64,000 nucleotides of DNA from Juglans regia (taxonomy: Eukaryota > Streptophyta > Magnoliopsida > Fagales > Juglandaceae). The stretch is taken from contig NC_049902.1 in assembly GCF_001411555.2 (NCBI RefSeq), positions 15,340,741 to 15,404,740 of the forward strand, written 5' to 3'. Position numbers and translations under genes: made by a program. The notes beneath the pieces were generated by a model, which had not been told where the DNA came from, searched no databases, and was given only the letters and a program-made list of their open reading frames with translations. How positions within the stretch are numbered: the first letter of the stretch is position 1; each line of letters opens with the position of its first letter. Positions 44,371-56,688 of this stretch are shown piece by piece.

Positions 44371-44904
44371 GCTATAGGGAACACAAAAATTTCTTAAAAA
44401 AGAATAATCTTGCCAAGTGGCGTGGCTCCTTGAAAATTCGAAATCCTCTTCACTTTCTTGGGAAATCTAAGAATATCCTTGCATGAATGCCATGTGTCAA
44501 AGCCAATCCATTGTCTCTCCTTGGGAAATCTAAAAGATCCTCTGCATGAGTGATGTGGCATGGTTTAAAATCCTAAAAGGCTCCTTGGGCATGCTCCTTC
44601 ATATGGTCTAGATTCAGTGAATCCTTAGGGCAAAATTGTCATTTGATAAATCATAACCCTAAACTTGAACCTTGTAGACTTGTGCATGCTTGCCAAGTGG
44701 CGAAAGACATGTAGGATGTGGGTGTGTGTTCCCCATACGTCCTTCCCTTTCCCCATGTGCCTCTTCCTTTTCCCATGCATATCCCTCACTCTTCCCTAAG
44801 CAAGAACCATCTTCTTCCTATGCAGGTTCCCTCGGTGACTCTCCCACTTCCTTATGCTTCTCAAGAACTCAAAACATGACATGTGACAATGTGGTGGCCG
44901 AAAC

Positions 44905-47900
44905 TGTAACACCCCGCTCATTCTTTCTGACGTACGTTCTTTCTTTTTGACGTAAGGCTTCTTCTTTCTGATGTAAGCAAATTCCAAGGATGGGATTATG
45001 CAACAGTCCGCCCCTTCCCTTTAACGACTGCAAGCTTCGTTATGCATGCCGAACCCCGATGGCGTGTTTTAAAAATACTATGTGATTTCTAAAGCTAGCT
45101 TTGTGTTTTGAAGTTATGTGTATTTTAAATGGAATATTCCCATTGTTATTTAACTAAGTAATATTTTAAATAACTCAATTATAATATCTTTGAAGAGCTT
45201 CAAAAATATTATAATTGTGGGGAATCATTTTATATAAATGATTACAGTTATTTAAAATATTATGAAATTTAAATTATGTTTAAAACTCTAATTAAACTAA
45301 ATGATTTTATTCTTTAAAGATGTTAAACAAGACTTCATCATTTTATTAATGATAAAGGAATATTATTTTATTAACTAAAGTTTAGTTTAAATAATATTCT
45401 ACCTTAATTCTTCTAAGTGCTTTTAATTAAGTTAATGTTTACGCATTTTCAAATCAGTGTTTTAATCCTCCATCATTAGATCGTTTTGAGGATCCCAAGA
45501 CGAAGGGAGGATTAAATGCCCAGACCCTCTCTCTTTCTCCTCACTTTTCCCCCGGCTCTCTCTTTCCTCCCTCTCCTTCAGCATATGTCGTACGCAGCTC
45601 TCCCCATGCCCGATTCCTCCATTACCCAACCGATGCCGCCGTGAGCCGATGAGCCTCACCGCCCCTTCCACCAGCACCACCTCACTCCGACGAGTCCCCC
45701 CACACCGGTCTCCCTCTCACGCTCTCTCTTCCTCTCTCTCGACAGTGCACAGCCCTGAATGGGCTTGATGTTGCTGCGCTGCCGTGCGCCATCCTCCAGC
45801 ACCACCACCTCCACGATAGCCTCCCCTCCCACCAGCCATCCTCCTCCAGCGAGCTCGGCCTCCATCTCCCTGCCGTTTGCCCCCACGAAGTCCACCTCTC
45901 TCTTGCACGGGTTCTCCACACCCATGGCGAAGCTCCACCTCCTCCGGCCAACGCACAACCACTGGGACCTCCTTTGGCCACCGACCACCTCTCCTAGCCA
46001 TCCCCACGTCTAGTTGAGCCACCATGCATGCTCACCTTTCCTCACTCTCTCACGAACGCCCACTCCCCCTTAGGCCACCTCCACCATCGTATGCCGCCAC
46101 CCATGGCATATGACCACCCTCTCCGACATCCTCAGGCCACCACCGACCCATCCCAACCACCCATGGCCTCGATTTGCCACCTATGCTCCCTCACTTTACC
46201 GCACTCTCTCACGGCATCTCTCCCTCTCACACACAGCCAGTTTCCCCTCCACCACCGTAGACCTCCTTGCCGCCACCACCGAGCCACCATGGCTCCACCA
46301 GCAACCTCCCTTGACCTCCCTTGGTCTAACCCTAAGCCCGAACCACCACTTTATGTGGTGGGCAACCACTATGCATGGTAGACAGTCACTGTGTGTGACT
46401 GACCGCCACTGCACACGGCCTGATCCGCCATGCTACGCTCCTTGCCACCATCACAAGACCACCACAAGCCCTTCCAAGACCACACTTAGCTATTCAAACA
46501 CCCAAATAGCCACCGTACATGGGTTAGCCGCCACGTACGACCCTTTTGATGTCATCGACTGTGACGATCAGCGAGTAACGCAAGGGTTATCTCATCAATG
46601 GTATAACCCTCTATCCCTCGTTATTTATGTTAGATGTTGATTAGTTGATTAGGTTATGGATTGTGCTGTTAGTATTGTGGAGTTTGCTGTATTGTATGGA
46701 GATGTGATGTGTTGTGTATGTGAAGTGTTGGGCGTATCTGTGTAGTGTGTTGTGAAGTGTGGTTGTGGAGTTTATGCTGTATTGGTGATGTGGCATGTGG
46801 AATGGAAGAGTACACGCTGAGTGTACTCTGTATGTGGCGTAGTGTATATGAAGGGAGTACATGCGGAGTGTACTCCATGTGATGGAGTGATGCACCATAT
46901 GGCATGTACGCCATAGTGGTGATGTGGCATAATGTGTGAGAAGGGAGTATACGTGGAGTGTACTCCAAGAGGTGCAGTGACACACCGTGTGGTGTGTCGC
47001 AGAGATAAGGATGGTTGTGTGGTTGATGGGCGTAGAGCATGGTGAGTAGTGTCGGAAACTGTGGAACAGTGTCCCGAAATAGCTGTGATGTGGCCTGTAG
47101 TCTGAGGTGACAGGTGTCACCATAATTGACTCATGCTGGGAGTATGGGTGAAGTAGTAGAACAAGTATAAGAGTGAGCATGGAAGCATGACTGAGGAATG
47201 TCACGAAGTGACATGGTTACCAGCAGTCATGCTTATGACGGGTGAGGAGTTAGCGTATGCATGGCACAGTGGGATCGTGACGAGATGTCACGATGTGTTA
47301 GGAGTACATGAGGAACCGTACTCGTTATGAGTTAGAAGTTGGCTTAAGAATGGCATAGTGGGATGTCAGGTGATGTGAAAAGGTCACGGTGTAGCTTGGG
47401 AGTAAGGTGTGGTTGTGAACGGAGTCTTGTCATGTTAAGTGTTGGGATGAACTGTCAATAGGAACGGATAGCATGAAGAGTCATGCTAGTCGGGTTAAGA
47501 AAATGTTGGTATCGGAATATGGTGCTTGTTATACAAGCAGGTGATCAACGTGTTATATGTTGGTCTCATGTGATAGAGGGGTAAGGTATATGTGTAATCT
47601 GGTTAGACACATGTGCCAGACGGATTCACGATATGTAATGGGTAATCTGTGCTAGACATAGTTACACGGTGCTTAAGCCTCAAAGTTGGCTTAGAACCGT
47701 GTGGCTTGTGGATGGGAATGAGGATTTAGTAGGGGCTAAGGTGCATGAAGGTAGTGACGGGTGTATTGTTAGGATTGGGATGCGTGATTTCGTTGGTCGG
47801 AATCATGCGTCTAATGTGGTTAACAGGAAAAGTAAGACGAATGTCTTAGTGTCTTAATCCTAAGGTAAATCACCTTAGGGGATGAGCACTCGAAGTAGAA

Positions 47901-49360
47901 CGTCGAGTTTGGAAGAGGAAGTGACCGTAAGTGGTCCCCGAAGGTTTTAGCATAGTAAAGGACACGTAAGAGTATGGGATAGAAATAGAGTGTTCCAAGT
48001 GAAGTGTAGCTCTATTTCTAGTTTGTTGCTTATGCATTAGATAAAGAATGATGTTAAGGTTATGTGTATGCATGTAGATTGCCATCTGACACTCACATGA
48101 ATGGACTGCATGGTATGAAAGTAGTCCAGGTAAGTATTGCGTTCATACTCTTTTACAGTTTTTCTAAAATACAAGAAATGAAAACGAAACGCTTTCTCCT
48201 TACTAAACGACAAGAAAGATGTTTTACAAAATGCATGCTAAGTATAAGTGTTCAAATGTATACGTATGTACGGCCCTCCTTGGTAGCCTCTTTTTACGCA
48301 CCCAAAAGTATTAATTGTACGCATGTGAATAGATGACTATACGATGTATCTATTATCTGTATTTTGCAAGAAAAGAAAATGTTGATACTTTAACTGATGC
48401 TTTAAACGACGCGAAGAAAGTATGTTGTTTTAAAATGTCCCTATGAACTGATGCTTTAGATGACATGAAAGATAATGTTTAAGCCCATGCTCTTAAATGA
48501 TGTTTTCCATGAACTGAAATGATAGAGCTGAAATGAACTGAACTGAAAGAAATGACTGAACTGAATGAAAGGACTGAACGTTTAATGTATGAAAATACGT
48601 AACGGCCACATGAATGAATGAAAAGGGTACCAATGAATGGGCAGATTACAATGCTGGGTAAGTAGTACTGATAGTGCACCCAGTGCTGCCCCTGACTGAA
48701 AAGGGATTCCCAACCCGTGGCCACGGGCAGAGTCCGGGTCCAAAGGAAGACCGCTAACCCCAACACACGGGGCGTGACAGTGTGTACCGGCCAATGAAAG
48801 TGATAAGAATGTATGAATGTATGAATGCATGAATGCACAAACTCTTGAAGAAATGAAGGCACTGACGGGAGAAACGTTTTACGAAAAAAAAGCCCTTTTA
48901 AAAGAAAAATCTCGTCCAATAATGTTTTCAAAAGAACGCACGTATGCACGTATGCATGTACGTATAGTATGTACGAATGATGAATGCATAAATGAAAACC
49001 TATGTCGTTATATTTTAACTGTATGAAGTAATACTTACGAGTCATCGACTCATTTTAGTTTTTATGCATTCCCCTACCCCCACAGGGATAGAATGAACTG
49101 CACACGTCAGGACGAACACGGCTCATGGGGAAGAGCACAGAAGTCTAGGCATGAGTGTTTAAATGTACGAGAGGCCTTTTTATTATTAACATTGATGTTT
49201 TCCGCTGTAAACCTCTTTTATTCTAAAAGCACATTTTATTTTATAACATAGAGTCTTGCACCCTGGGTATGGAAGTAAAAAGTTTTAAATCGAACGGTAA
49301 TTCCCGTCGTTTTTCTAAAATCATTTTATAAAAAGTCTCACCACAAGGGCGGGCGTTACA
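44905..49360 (+). mobile_element. Nested long LTR, 4,456 bp, opposite orientation
   Basis: It begins TGTAACACCCCGCTC and ends GGGCGGGCGTTACA. The flanking pentamers GAAAC (44900-44904) and AAAAC (49361-49365) look like a target duplication with one change. A CT- and GC-rich stretch (45470-46450) near the left and an inverted ACTCAGTAAGC-type box near 49035 place it opposite to the surrounding LTR. No gag, pol or primer site was found. The frames in the GC-rich stretch are Pro/His/Ser-rich on both strands and look like composition artefacts. Confidence 0.82.
46796..47000. repeat. Degenerate tandem repeat with GAGTGTACTC palindromes
   Basis: A roughly 110-bp unit containing GTGATGTGGCAT, GGAGTACATGCGGAGTGTAC and GGAGTGATGCACCAT is repeated about twice. 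GAGTGTACTC appears at 46822, 46876 and 46957. Confidence 0.75.
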
Positions 49361-50657
49361 AAAACCCTAGGGCTACAAGGGTAATTTTCAGGCATTGTCT
49401 CTTCCACTTCATTCCAGAACCTTTTCCTCTACTTATGCATGAATGACAAATGAGAAAATGTTAGAAAATAACTTGGGTGGGCATGTGGCTTAGGAGTCCG
49501 AAAGTCTCTTAGTGTTCCAATGTAAATTCTTTAGAAAATCTCACATTTGTCTTCCTTATGCAAAATCTTCTTGGAACTTTTCACTGAGAACAAGTGGCGT
49601 GAGGTGGAGGTGCTTGGGAGGGTGAGTGGCGTGCACAACTCCTTGGGACTCACAAAAATCTTGTTGGAGCTTGTGTAGTCCATTGGAGATCCCGAAACCA
49701 TGTCTCGTCATTTTTCTCATCTACTTTTACATCCAGGTTCAATGTATCTATATGTGAGGTGTGCATGTGAGACATGTGGCATGTGGGTAGGTGAAATGGT
49801 CGTGTGCCTTAGGTGTATGCCGAACCCTACATCTTCCTCCATCTCCTTAGCTTATTCTAGAAACCTTCAAGCGTGTTTGCCAAGTGGCACCAATGTGCTA
49901 ACCTAGGTGCTTCTTCCCTAGGTTCCACTTCCCTATGCAATCTATCTTGGAACTTCAAACTCACGCCAAGTGGCATGGTGTGGGGCATATGGGTGAGTTG
50001 GCCGAAGAGCTCATCTCTTCCCAAGAAGATCTTCTTTCTACCATTGTCTTAGATATTGTGTGATTGGTCAATGTGAGTGGCAAAATGCACAAGTCCCCTT
50101 TGCCCTTGTCGTCCACCTAAAGTGTGCCCTTCATAAGATTCTTCTAGAATCCTTATAGGCATGTAGGTCCTTCTCTTCCCTATGCAAGATTTTGCCATTT
50201 TCCAATACAAAACTCTTCAAATGTCATTTGTATACATGACACTTGGCCAACTCTTCTAGAAACCGAATTCTCCATTGCTTCTTCCACTTTTTCTTTTAGA
50301 AATCCAATGCATGCTTGACAAGTGTTATCATTGTCTTTTCCCAAAGTTCTAAATGAGAAGTGTTTTTCCTAAAATGACCAAAACTCTTTCTTGAAGCCTA
50401 GTGGCGCCATCTCCTTGCCTAGAGGGTAAACTTGGGCCTACCAAAGCCAAAGTCCTTAATGGGCCAAATTCTTATGGGCCTTTTCTTCTATTTTTTTTCT
50501 CTTGTGGGTTTTTTAACTTAGAACTTCAGGATCCAATCCAACAAAAATAGAAGGTGGCCTAAAGAGTTCTTCCAACACTTTTTTTTAATTTTTAAATAAA
50601 TAAATAATATCTACAAGAATTACGAATTGAATCTTAGTGAAAATTCAAGGCGTCACA

Positions 50658-50837
50658 CAGGGGCCGTGAACAATGCCCTCATGTGCATCCCACCGTGCAC
50701 ACGAGAAGGCCACTCGTAGCGGCGGAGGGACCGGAGGTTGCCATCTTTCCCACCGGCGTCGTCTGCCTCCACCGGTGTAGTCCCTAGCCACCCCCAACTA
50801 GCAGCAGCCTCATTGCGCGCAACACTCACATGACCAT
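50658..50837. other. GC-rich gene-free segment
   Basis: It contains CGGCGGAGGGACCGGAGG and CACCGGCGTCGTCTGCCTCC. No frame with a recognised domain was found. It probably adjoined 42068-42170 before the long LTR inserted. Confidence 0.4.
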
Positions 50838-51515
50838 AGCCAACAGTAAGATGATATATGCCATAGAGTTCTTCTATTCATCATCCATACACTACACACC
50901 TGCTAAGAGAAAAATGATATATAGATAAAAAATAAAATCATGTGTATGGTATAAATATGATAAGTAAAATTTTCCAATATTCATATTAGCCATATAGTCA
51001 ACCGTGTGAGCACTAAAAAAAAAAAAAAAAAAAACAGCCCACGTCTAGCCGTCGAAGGGGTGGCCATGGGTGGTCTGGTTTGGGCTGCCCACCTACAGAA
51101 TGGATGACTCATGAAGCACCAATGCAAAGTGGCAGATGGTGGCCAGTCCCCTCGGGGCCCTCAACGAATGATCCCTGATCCCTGGGGTGGTTGTTTAGGC
51201 CACCCCGCAATTGCCCATAGTGGGCACCTCTCATTGATGCCATTTTTTTTTTTTTAAGTTTTTGTTTTTTGTATTTGAGTTTATTTTTTTAGTTGATTTA
51301 ATATTATTGTATCTTTTATATTTTTAGTTTTTTATTTTAATTGCATTACTTTAAAAAAAAAAAAAAAAAAGATTAGGTTTTGAATCTTGGTGTTATTTCT
51401 TATCTTTGAAGTTTATTTTTTTTTATTGTTTGTAATTCTTTATATTTGTTTTTCTATTTTTAATGTCTTTTATTATTTAATATTATATTGACGTGGCAAG
51501 CTAACTATGTAGTGT
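50838..51515 (+). repeat. Dispersed repeat, copy 2 (partner at 37200-37955)
   Basis: Same block order as copy 1: CATAGAG head, A-run at 51015-51034, GC-rich block, T-run, ATTGCATTACTTT, and a tail ending TATTGACGTGGCAAGCTAAC. It is shorter because the homopolymers differ in length. Direct orientation, about 13.6 kb apart. Confidence 0.8.
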
Positions 51516-52943
51516 CATTTTTTTGTCATTTTTTTTTATAGAACGAACACTATGCATTAATTTTAGAAAAATAGATTCACATTTATTTTTAACTTTGCTC
51601 GTGTTTGAACTTTCAGAACAGCCAACAATTTCACTCTTAATTCAATCCATACACCCTTAATAAATATCTCCATTTTAGTGTCGATATAGTTAGTAGTTAA
51701 CCTTTAAAATTTATTTCTCATTTCTAATTTTTTTGTTTATTGTTAGATCATTTAGTTTAATATTTTCTTATCCTTTCAAAATTTCTTGTTACCATAAATA
51801 GTAATATATTGTCTTGCAAATATAAAATGTTTACTAAATTATCATTGTCTCTATAAATTCAATCTTAGAATTTACCCAAAATTCTTAACTTTGTCTTATA
51901 CTGGATCCATGCTCCATGAATGAGCTATTTTGGTTGGATTAATCATAAAAAAGTGTAACAGTCATTTAATATGCCGGCATGGGGATTTAGCTAAATCTAA
52001 GATATATATGGATCTTACAAATATTGCTTTCATATCTTGTCTTGCTAGACAAAGATCCATAAGGATAAAAAGAAGATCGTAACATAATTTGGATCCTTTA
52101 AAAAAGGATCCAATGCTTTTAAGAACTTTTTTGACATCTAATATCATATGATTAATGTTACATGTAATCGTGTAGTATGTAATTATCGTGCAGTCGTTTT
52201 GAAATATAGTGGGTCAATTATTAAAAAATTATTATTTTTTAATATAAGTCTCATATTTATTTATTTTTTTCAAAATAATTATACGGCACTTACGTATTTA
52301 CGACACTTTCGCAAGTGCCTATCACAGGAGAGAATAAGTAGGCAAAAATAAATGGGACATTTTAAAGTAGTAGACAAAATCTATTCTTTACAGTTCATAA
52401 GATTAATTGATGCTTTGTTTTCCTTGTTTTACGTCTGATTATATCTGCAGTTCTTGTAAACAAATATATTTATATCCTTCATTTTAAAAAATAAAATAAA
52501 AAGTACGGATGAAATAATTTTTTATTTATTATCAATTTTGTAAGCAGGATGTAAAAATTGATATATATAATATTCTAGATCTCCCAGGTTTATTAAATAT
52601 TCCTATACAAATAATACTATCCATTCCTTCTTAAAGAAAATGTTCCGTTGCATTTGATTAGTTCAATTACTATAGACACAAATTTATATACACTTGCTAT
52701 AATGCTATATAACCTCCTCAACCTCTACATATCACATTTTTTTAAATTTTTAAATTTTTTAATATTTTTGCAAAATATTTTTTTGAGTTTATTTTTTTAA
52801 AACTAATTCAATTCTTTTATTCATTATTCATATATTAAATATTTGATAAAAGAAAAAATAATAAAAATTAAAAAAAATATGGTGTGAAAGTTGTGTAGAT
52901 TTTTTCTTATAAACACTGTATGTACACTCATTAATAAGATTAA
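51516..52943. other. AT-rich intergenic DNA
   Basis: No domain, tRNA or recognised repeat was found. It holds long A/T runs (52740-52890). Small open frames present have no support. Confidence 0.5.
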
Positions 52944-53197
52944 GGTTATGTTTGATTGTTGAACTAGTTTCATCTTAGTTTATTTCAAACTAATCATTGA
53001 TAAAATTTATTACTTTTTTAATTTCTAAAAAAGAATTAAACTCATCTTAACCTACTTCATACATTTCAACATATAAAATTCAACCCATCTCAACTTAAAA
53101 AGCTTAAACTTATCTTAATCGGATTTATAAAATATTATTATTCATAACTCAATTCAACTCAACTCAACTCAACTCATTTCAATGTCTGAACGTAGAC
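52944..53197. mobile_element. Tourist-like MITE 3, 254 bp, TSD TAA
   Basis: It begins GGTTATGTTTGATTGTTGAA and ends, reverse-complemented, GTCTACGTTCAGACATTGAA. TAA lies at 52941-52943 and 53198-53200. An (AACTC)n run at about 53145-53175 is typical of the family. It is a third subfamily. Confidence 0.82.
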
Positions 53198-54895
53198 TAA
53201 ATTTTACTAACTGAATATTATTATCTAGGGATAGAGAGATGGTGCAAATATTAAGAGAGAGGGAATATAATATATTGGTGGTATCTCGGTCATGATGTGT
53301 CTCACATTGGTACATTAACTAACACTAAAGGGATAGGATTTTCTTGGAATGAAACTAGATTCATCAGTGTCTAGCTCTCATGATAGTGGCAATTTTTCTT
53401 ACACTACCACCGTTAAAAATAAATTACAAAAATCTCCGTTATCTCTTACCCACTCACATGTTTGTGGGGGCTAAAGAACCGATGAGCACATCAGTTTTCC
53501 GGTCTTGTCCGTTTGTCACGATCGAGCCCCACAAAACCCTTGCTCATGCTGCCACCACATAAAATAAAAAAATAATAATAATAAAAAGGCCCATTTCTCG
53601 CTCTATCCTTTATGGTACTCAGTAAAGTCCAAAGGACACCTTCCCATTATCTCCGAAGATACAATTCACCTCCCCTCCTTTCAGCCAAATAATTCTCTAA
53701 ACAGCTACCACCTGATCACTTTTTCTTCCCCCGTTCCTTCCCCACCACCAATGACACCATTTATGCATATTCATCAAATCTCCGTCCAGTACTGTGCATC
53801 CAAGTTCCAACTCACAAATTTGGATATATCTAGATCGACATCTGAATTTTAAACTTAGGCCGAAATTTGGATGAATCCGATTTTAAACTTGGAATCCGGG
53901 TTTACACCCCGGTGATTTCTTTCTTTTTTTTATTTTAATATACCTTTTCATAGCATTGAAAGTCTCCAATTCCGAGAACATTCAAACCAAGTCCATAAAA
54001 GTTACAGATGTAGTATGTATGAATTATGAGTAAAAAGTTCTTGAGCTCCCACCTTGGTCATCCATTTACGGTCTTCAAAGTTCATAACGCAATTCTTAAT
54101 TTCGTAAAGCTATGCCTAACCAAATTTTCAATTTTCACTCGATCATTATCTACTAAAATTGAAAAGATAATAGAAATATCAAAACATTCAAATTGGAAAA
54201 AAAGAAAGACAGAAAGAAAAAAAAAAACAAAAAGGGTTTCAGGTTGTAACCCCGTGTTCCGGATTCAAAATTCGATACCCGAACCGGGTGTACCTGGGTT
54301 TTGCAACCCGAGTTTTAGCTCAAATTTGTTCCGTGCAGGAATTTGGTTTCCTGGATTCCTGACCAGGCTTGGAAAAAATGGAGCTCAAATGAACAATCCA
54401 ATCTCCATCTACACCCTCTCTAGGAGTACTGGTAATGCATCTTCAAAATTTGAAGAAATGTAGATAAAATAATCTACATGAACTTCTTCAAAAAATAAAA
54501 ACTTGAACTATGAGTTACAGTAATTTTAAATATATCTTCAAATTTGAATATATATTATTCATCTTAAAAAATAATATTTTATTGTAAAAATTACTCAAAA
54601 TTAACATAATATGTGGATGAGAATGCTCTAAATTTAAATGTAACAATATCCAAACAGGGAATTACAATGTCCCTCTTATTCAGCTAAGTCAAAATGCTAC
54701 AATTAAGTTAAAGATCTGATAAATCTTCAAACCCACCTTCTCCTTCCCAAAATCACAAATGGAACAGCTCCCAAGAATCATCCACAAGAGAAAACGGAAG
54801 CAGCAAAAGTGACCGCGCGGCGGGGAATACACAAATAAGTATCACAATCAACAAGATAATATAAATCTAAGCAATAATGAGCCAGATGCATGTTA
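53198..54895. other. Intergenic DNA downstream of the AGP gene
   Basis: No supported gene. An open frame at 54026-54463 is Lys/Arg-rich over an A-rich run and matches nothing known to me. The AGP transcript's 3' end probably lies within 54780-54895. Confidence 0.5.
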
Positions 54896-55444
54896 TTAAG
54901 CAAGGAGCGCAAACCCTCCAAACAATGCTAGCAAAGCCATGCTGTTTCCATGAATAAAAGCACTAGAATCGTCGGTTCCCGAGAGGCCCGGAGTCGCTGC
55001 TGGTGTCTGCCCTATGGATGGAGTCGCTGCTTCTGGTCCTGGGGAAGGAGGAGACATAGGCAATAATGGCGATGGTTCTGGGGCAGAGGGTGAAGATGAT
55101 GGGCCAGTAGATGGGGTTGGGCTCTCTGGGCTTGTTGGAACGGATGTAGGAGGGCTCGCCGGCGCTGTAACCGGAGTGGATGCTGCGGGAGGTGTAGAAA
55201 CTGTTGGTGGGGTGGCTGTGGGGGAGGTTGGAGGATTCGCAATGCTTGGTGATGGGCTGGCTGTCGAGGTTGGAGGAGTTGAAACGCTTGGTGGGTTGGC
55301 TGTGGTCGTTGGCGGCGGAGTAGCGGTTGTCATTGGTGGTGAGGCGGTGGAGGCTGTGGGTGCAGATAATGGAGCTTGAGCAATGGAGGATGCTATGAGG
55401 GTGAGTGACATGGCTAACAAGAGCATGGCGCGTGGGAGAGCCAT
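54896..55444 (-). CDS. Classical arabinogalactan protein, GPI-anchored (182 aa)
   Basis: The chosen start is the ATG at 55444 (MALPRAMLLLAMSLTLIASS), because it opens a clear signal peptide (residues 1-22, cleaved before Gln23). The frame upstream is only a translated CT repeat. Residues 24-153 are almost entirely Pro, Ala, Ser and Thr in AP, SP, TP and PP dipeptides (TASPPMTTATPPPTTTANPP), the hydroxyproline O-glycosylation pattern of classical AGPs. After GTDDSSAFIHGN comes a hydrophobic tail SMALLALFGGFALLA, a GPI-anchor signal; the attachment site is probably among the Asp/Ser residues at 158-161. The product is expected at the outer plasma membrane and cell wall. The gene is single-exon and uninterrupted, of normal length, and is the only intact host gene here. 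Confidence 0.92.
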   Translation of the reverse strand: MALPRAMLLLAMSLTLIASSIAQAPLSAPTASTASPPMTTATPPPTTTANPPSVSTPPTSTASPSPSIANPPTSPTATPPTVSTPPAASTPVTAPASPPTSVPTSPESPTPSTGPSSSPSAPEPSPLLPMSPPSPGPEAATPSIGQTPAATPGLSGTDDSSAFIHGNSMALLALFGGFALLA

Positions 55445-55514
55445 TGCTCTACCAAGGTGTATGTCTAGAGTAACTGAGTAGAGAAAATTTGGGTTAGAAT
55501 GAACAAGAAGTGAA

Positions 55515-55545
<31 letters not shown>

Positions 55546-55600
55546 GGGGATGTGATTTTTTGAGGAATGGGTGAGACAGAGGCGAGTTTGATATAGTACC
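55445..55600 (-). promoter_or_regulatory. AGP 5' UTR with (CT)n tract and candidate TATA
   Basis: On the minus strand a TATA-like ACTATATCAAAC lies at about 55588-55598. A (CT)n microsatellite lies at 55515-55540, between it and the ATG. That spacing would give a leader of roughly 115 nt. Pyrimidine-rich leaders are common in plant genes. The start site is inferred. Confidence 0.5.
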
Positions 55601-56688
55601 ATCAACCATGGAAAGGAAAGAACAAGTTCTTCTGGAGAATATACCTTGGTTTCTTTACAGATGAGTGTATGTAGATTTCACGCAACCGACACAGTGATTG
55701 ACACGTAGAATGGGCTTATTTAGCCTGTACTCGAAACCAAAACACAATTCGATGCCCCACTTCACATTTTCCTTTGTATCACTAAAGATTATCAAGCATA
55801 AATTCCCTTTTAAATACGTTCCAAGTACCGCCTCAAAAATTTTGCATGGGATTATTGATGACCATTGGACCCACAGGTTTGATTTCCCGATGGCTCTATG
55901 GAGTTTAGAGTTCATAAATTTTTTAGAATTATTTAGAAAAAATAAAACCGATTTAGAATGTGTTTTCATTCATCTACCTGTAGTATTCTCGATCTGCTGA
56001 TTGAGAAATCTCTTAATTCCAACTTTAATGGCATTATATAGTCTAGTGGGCAGAATCATTCCTCAGCAAAAATAAGGAATAAAGATACAGACAATGGAGG
56101 CCATCTTAGCAAAGCAAGTTCAATCTCTTAGCTTGCATACCAATTATGGAGAGATCTCCGGCCCGTACGCAAGTGGTTTGTCCCACTGAACTTGTCGTTG
56201 CTGACTCAGTCACGAGAATCACAATGACAAATCAGCATCAAATACTTGTAGTAGTATCAACGGAAAGATCCAGGCGACTTTCCATAAACATATATATATA
56301 TATATATAGATATTTAGATTAAGTAGAAAATAATCATTTAGGTGATTGGCTGTTTCGATAGATTAGTCTTAGTATAGGTTAATTGAACCTTTTTATCTAA
56401 ATTGCTTTTAAATCAAATCAATCACTCCGTAATTTTTGGGTATAAACATGTTTAGTAAACGAGAAAGGAAGTGCAAGCGACTAAAGGCCGTGGTCACATG
56501 ACACTCACGTGAGAGAGGGTGGTCAGAAGATTAAACTGCACCAAACACACCGCATGGGCCCAGAGATAAAGTCAACTACTCATATCCCTCCAATCACGAG
56601 ATCGACCCATAAGGATAAACCCTAGAAGAGCGCAAATAATATGCAGACCTAACTATCTATATCTTAACGAGATACATTGTGATGACCC
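55601..56688. other. Upstream intergenic DNA of the AGP gene
   Basis: No second gene found. It contains a (TA)n run at 56287-56308 and otherwise ordinary AT-rich DNA. The region may hold distal promoter elements. Confidence 0.5.

Larger units (their letters stand above)
42171..50657 (-). mobile_element. Long gypsy-type LTR (about 4.0 kb net) split by a second LTR
   Basis: It begins TGTAACGCCTGGATATGC and ends AAGGCGTCACA. It is interrupted at 44905-49360. No target duplication was recognised. Its 42840-44150 part matches 57790-59235 in reverse. A TATA box (minus strand TATAAAAACACCCC) lies near 44113. The minus-strand order is U3 (50657 down), TATA, leader, then an ACTCAGTAAG-like box (42615). 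No gag or pol was seen, so it is probably a solo LTR or a large non-coding derivative. Confidence 0.72.

Noticed and set aside
45462..46640. Overlapping open frames on both strands in GC-rich DNA, Pro/Ser/His-rich or Gly/Arg/Trp-rich
   Set aside because: Frames are open on several strands at once because of base composition. No domain, and the stretch lies inside an LTR unit in the leader-like position.
46641..47204. A 187-codon minus-strand frame rich in His, Thr and Tyr
   Set aside because: It covers the degenerate tandem repeats with GAGTGTACTC palindromes and has no recognisable domain; the opposite strand is equally repetitive.
48582..49045. Minus-strand frames similar to a plus-strand frame at 39879-40136
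   Set aside because: The similarity is real but reflects a shared LTR DNA block; both frames lack domains and contain LTR sequence only.
42166..50662. Target-site duplication for the 42171 LTR
   Set aside because: GTGAC on the left and CAGGG on the right do not match, so the ends are supported only by the TGTAACG/CGTCACA pattern.
54026..54463. A 145-codon plus-strand frame downstream of the AGP gene
   Set aside because: No domain or compositional sign of coding; it crosses an A-rich run and matches nothing I recognise. It could only be rescued by transcript evidence.
55014..55379. Plus-strand Gly/Val-rich frame opposite the AGP gene
   Set aside because: It is the antisense shadow of the Pro/Ala/Ser/Thr codons of the AGP, without a start context or domain.
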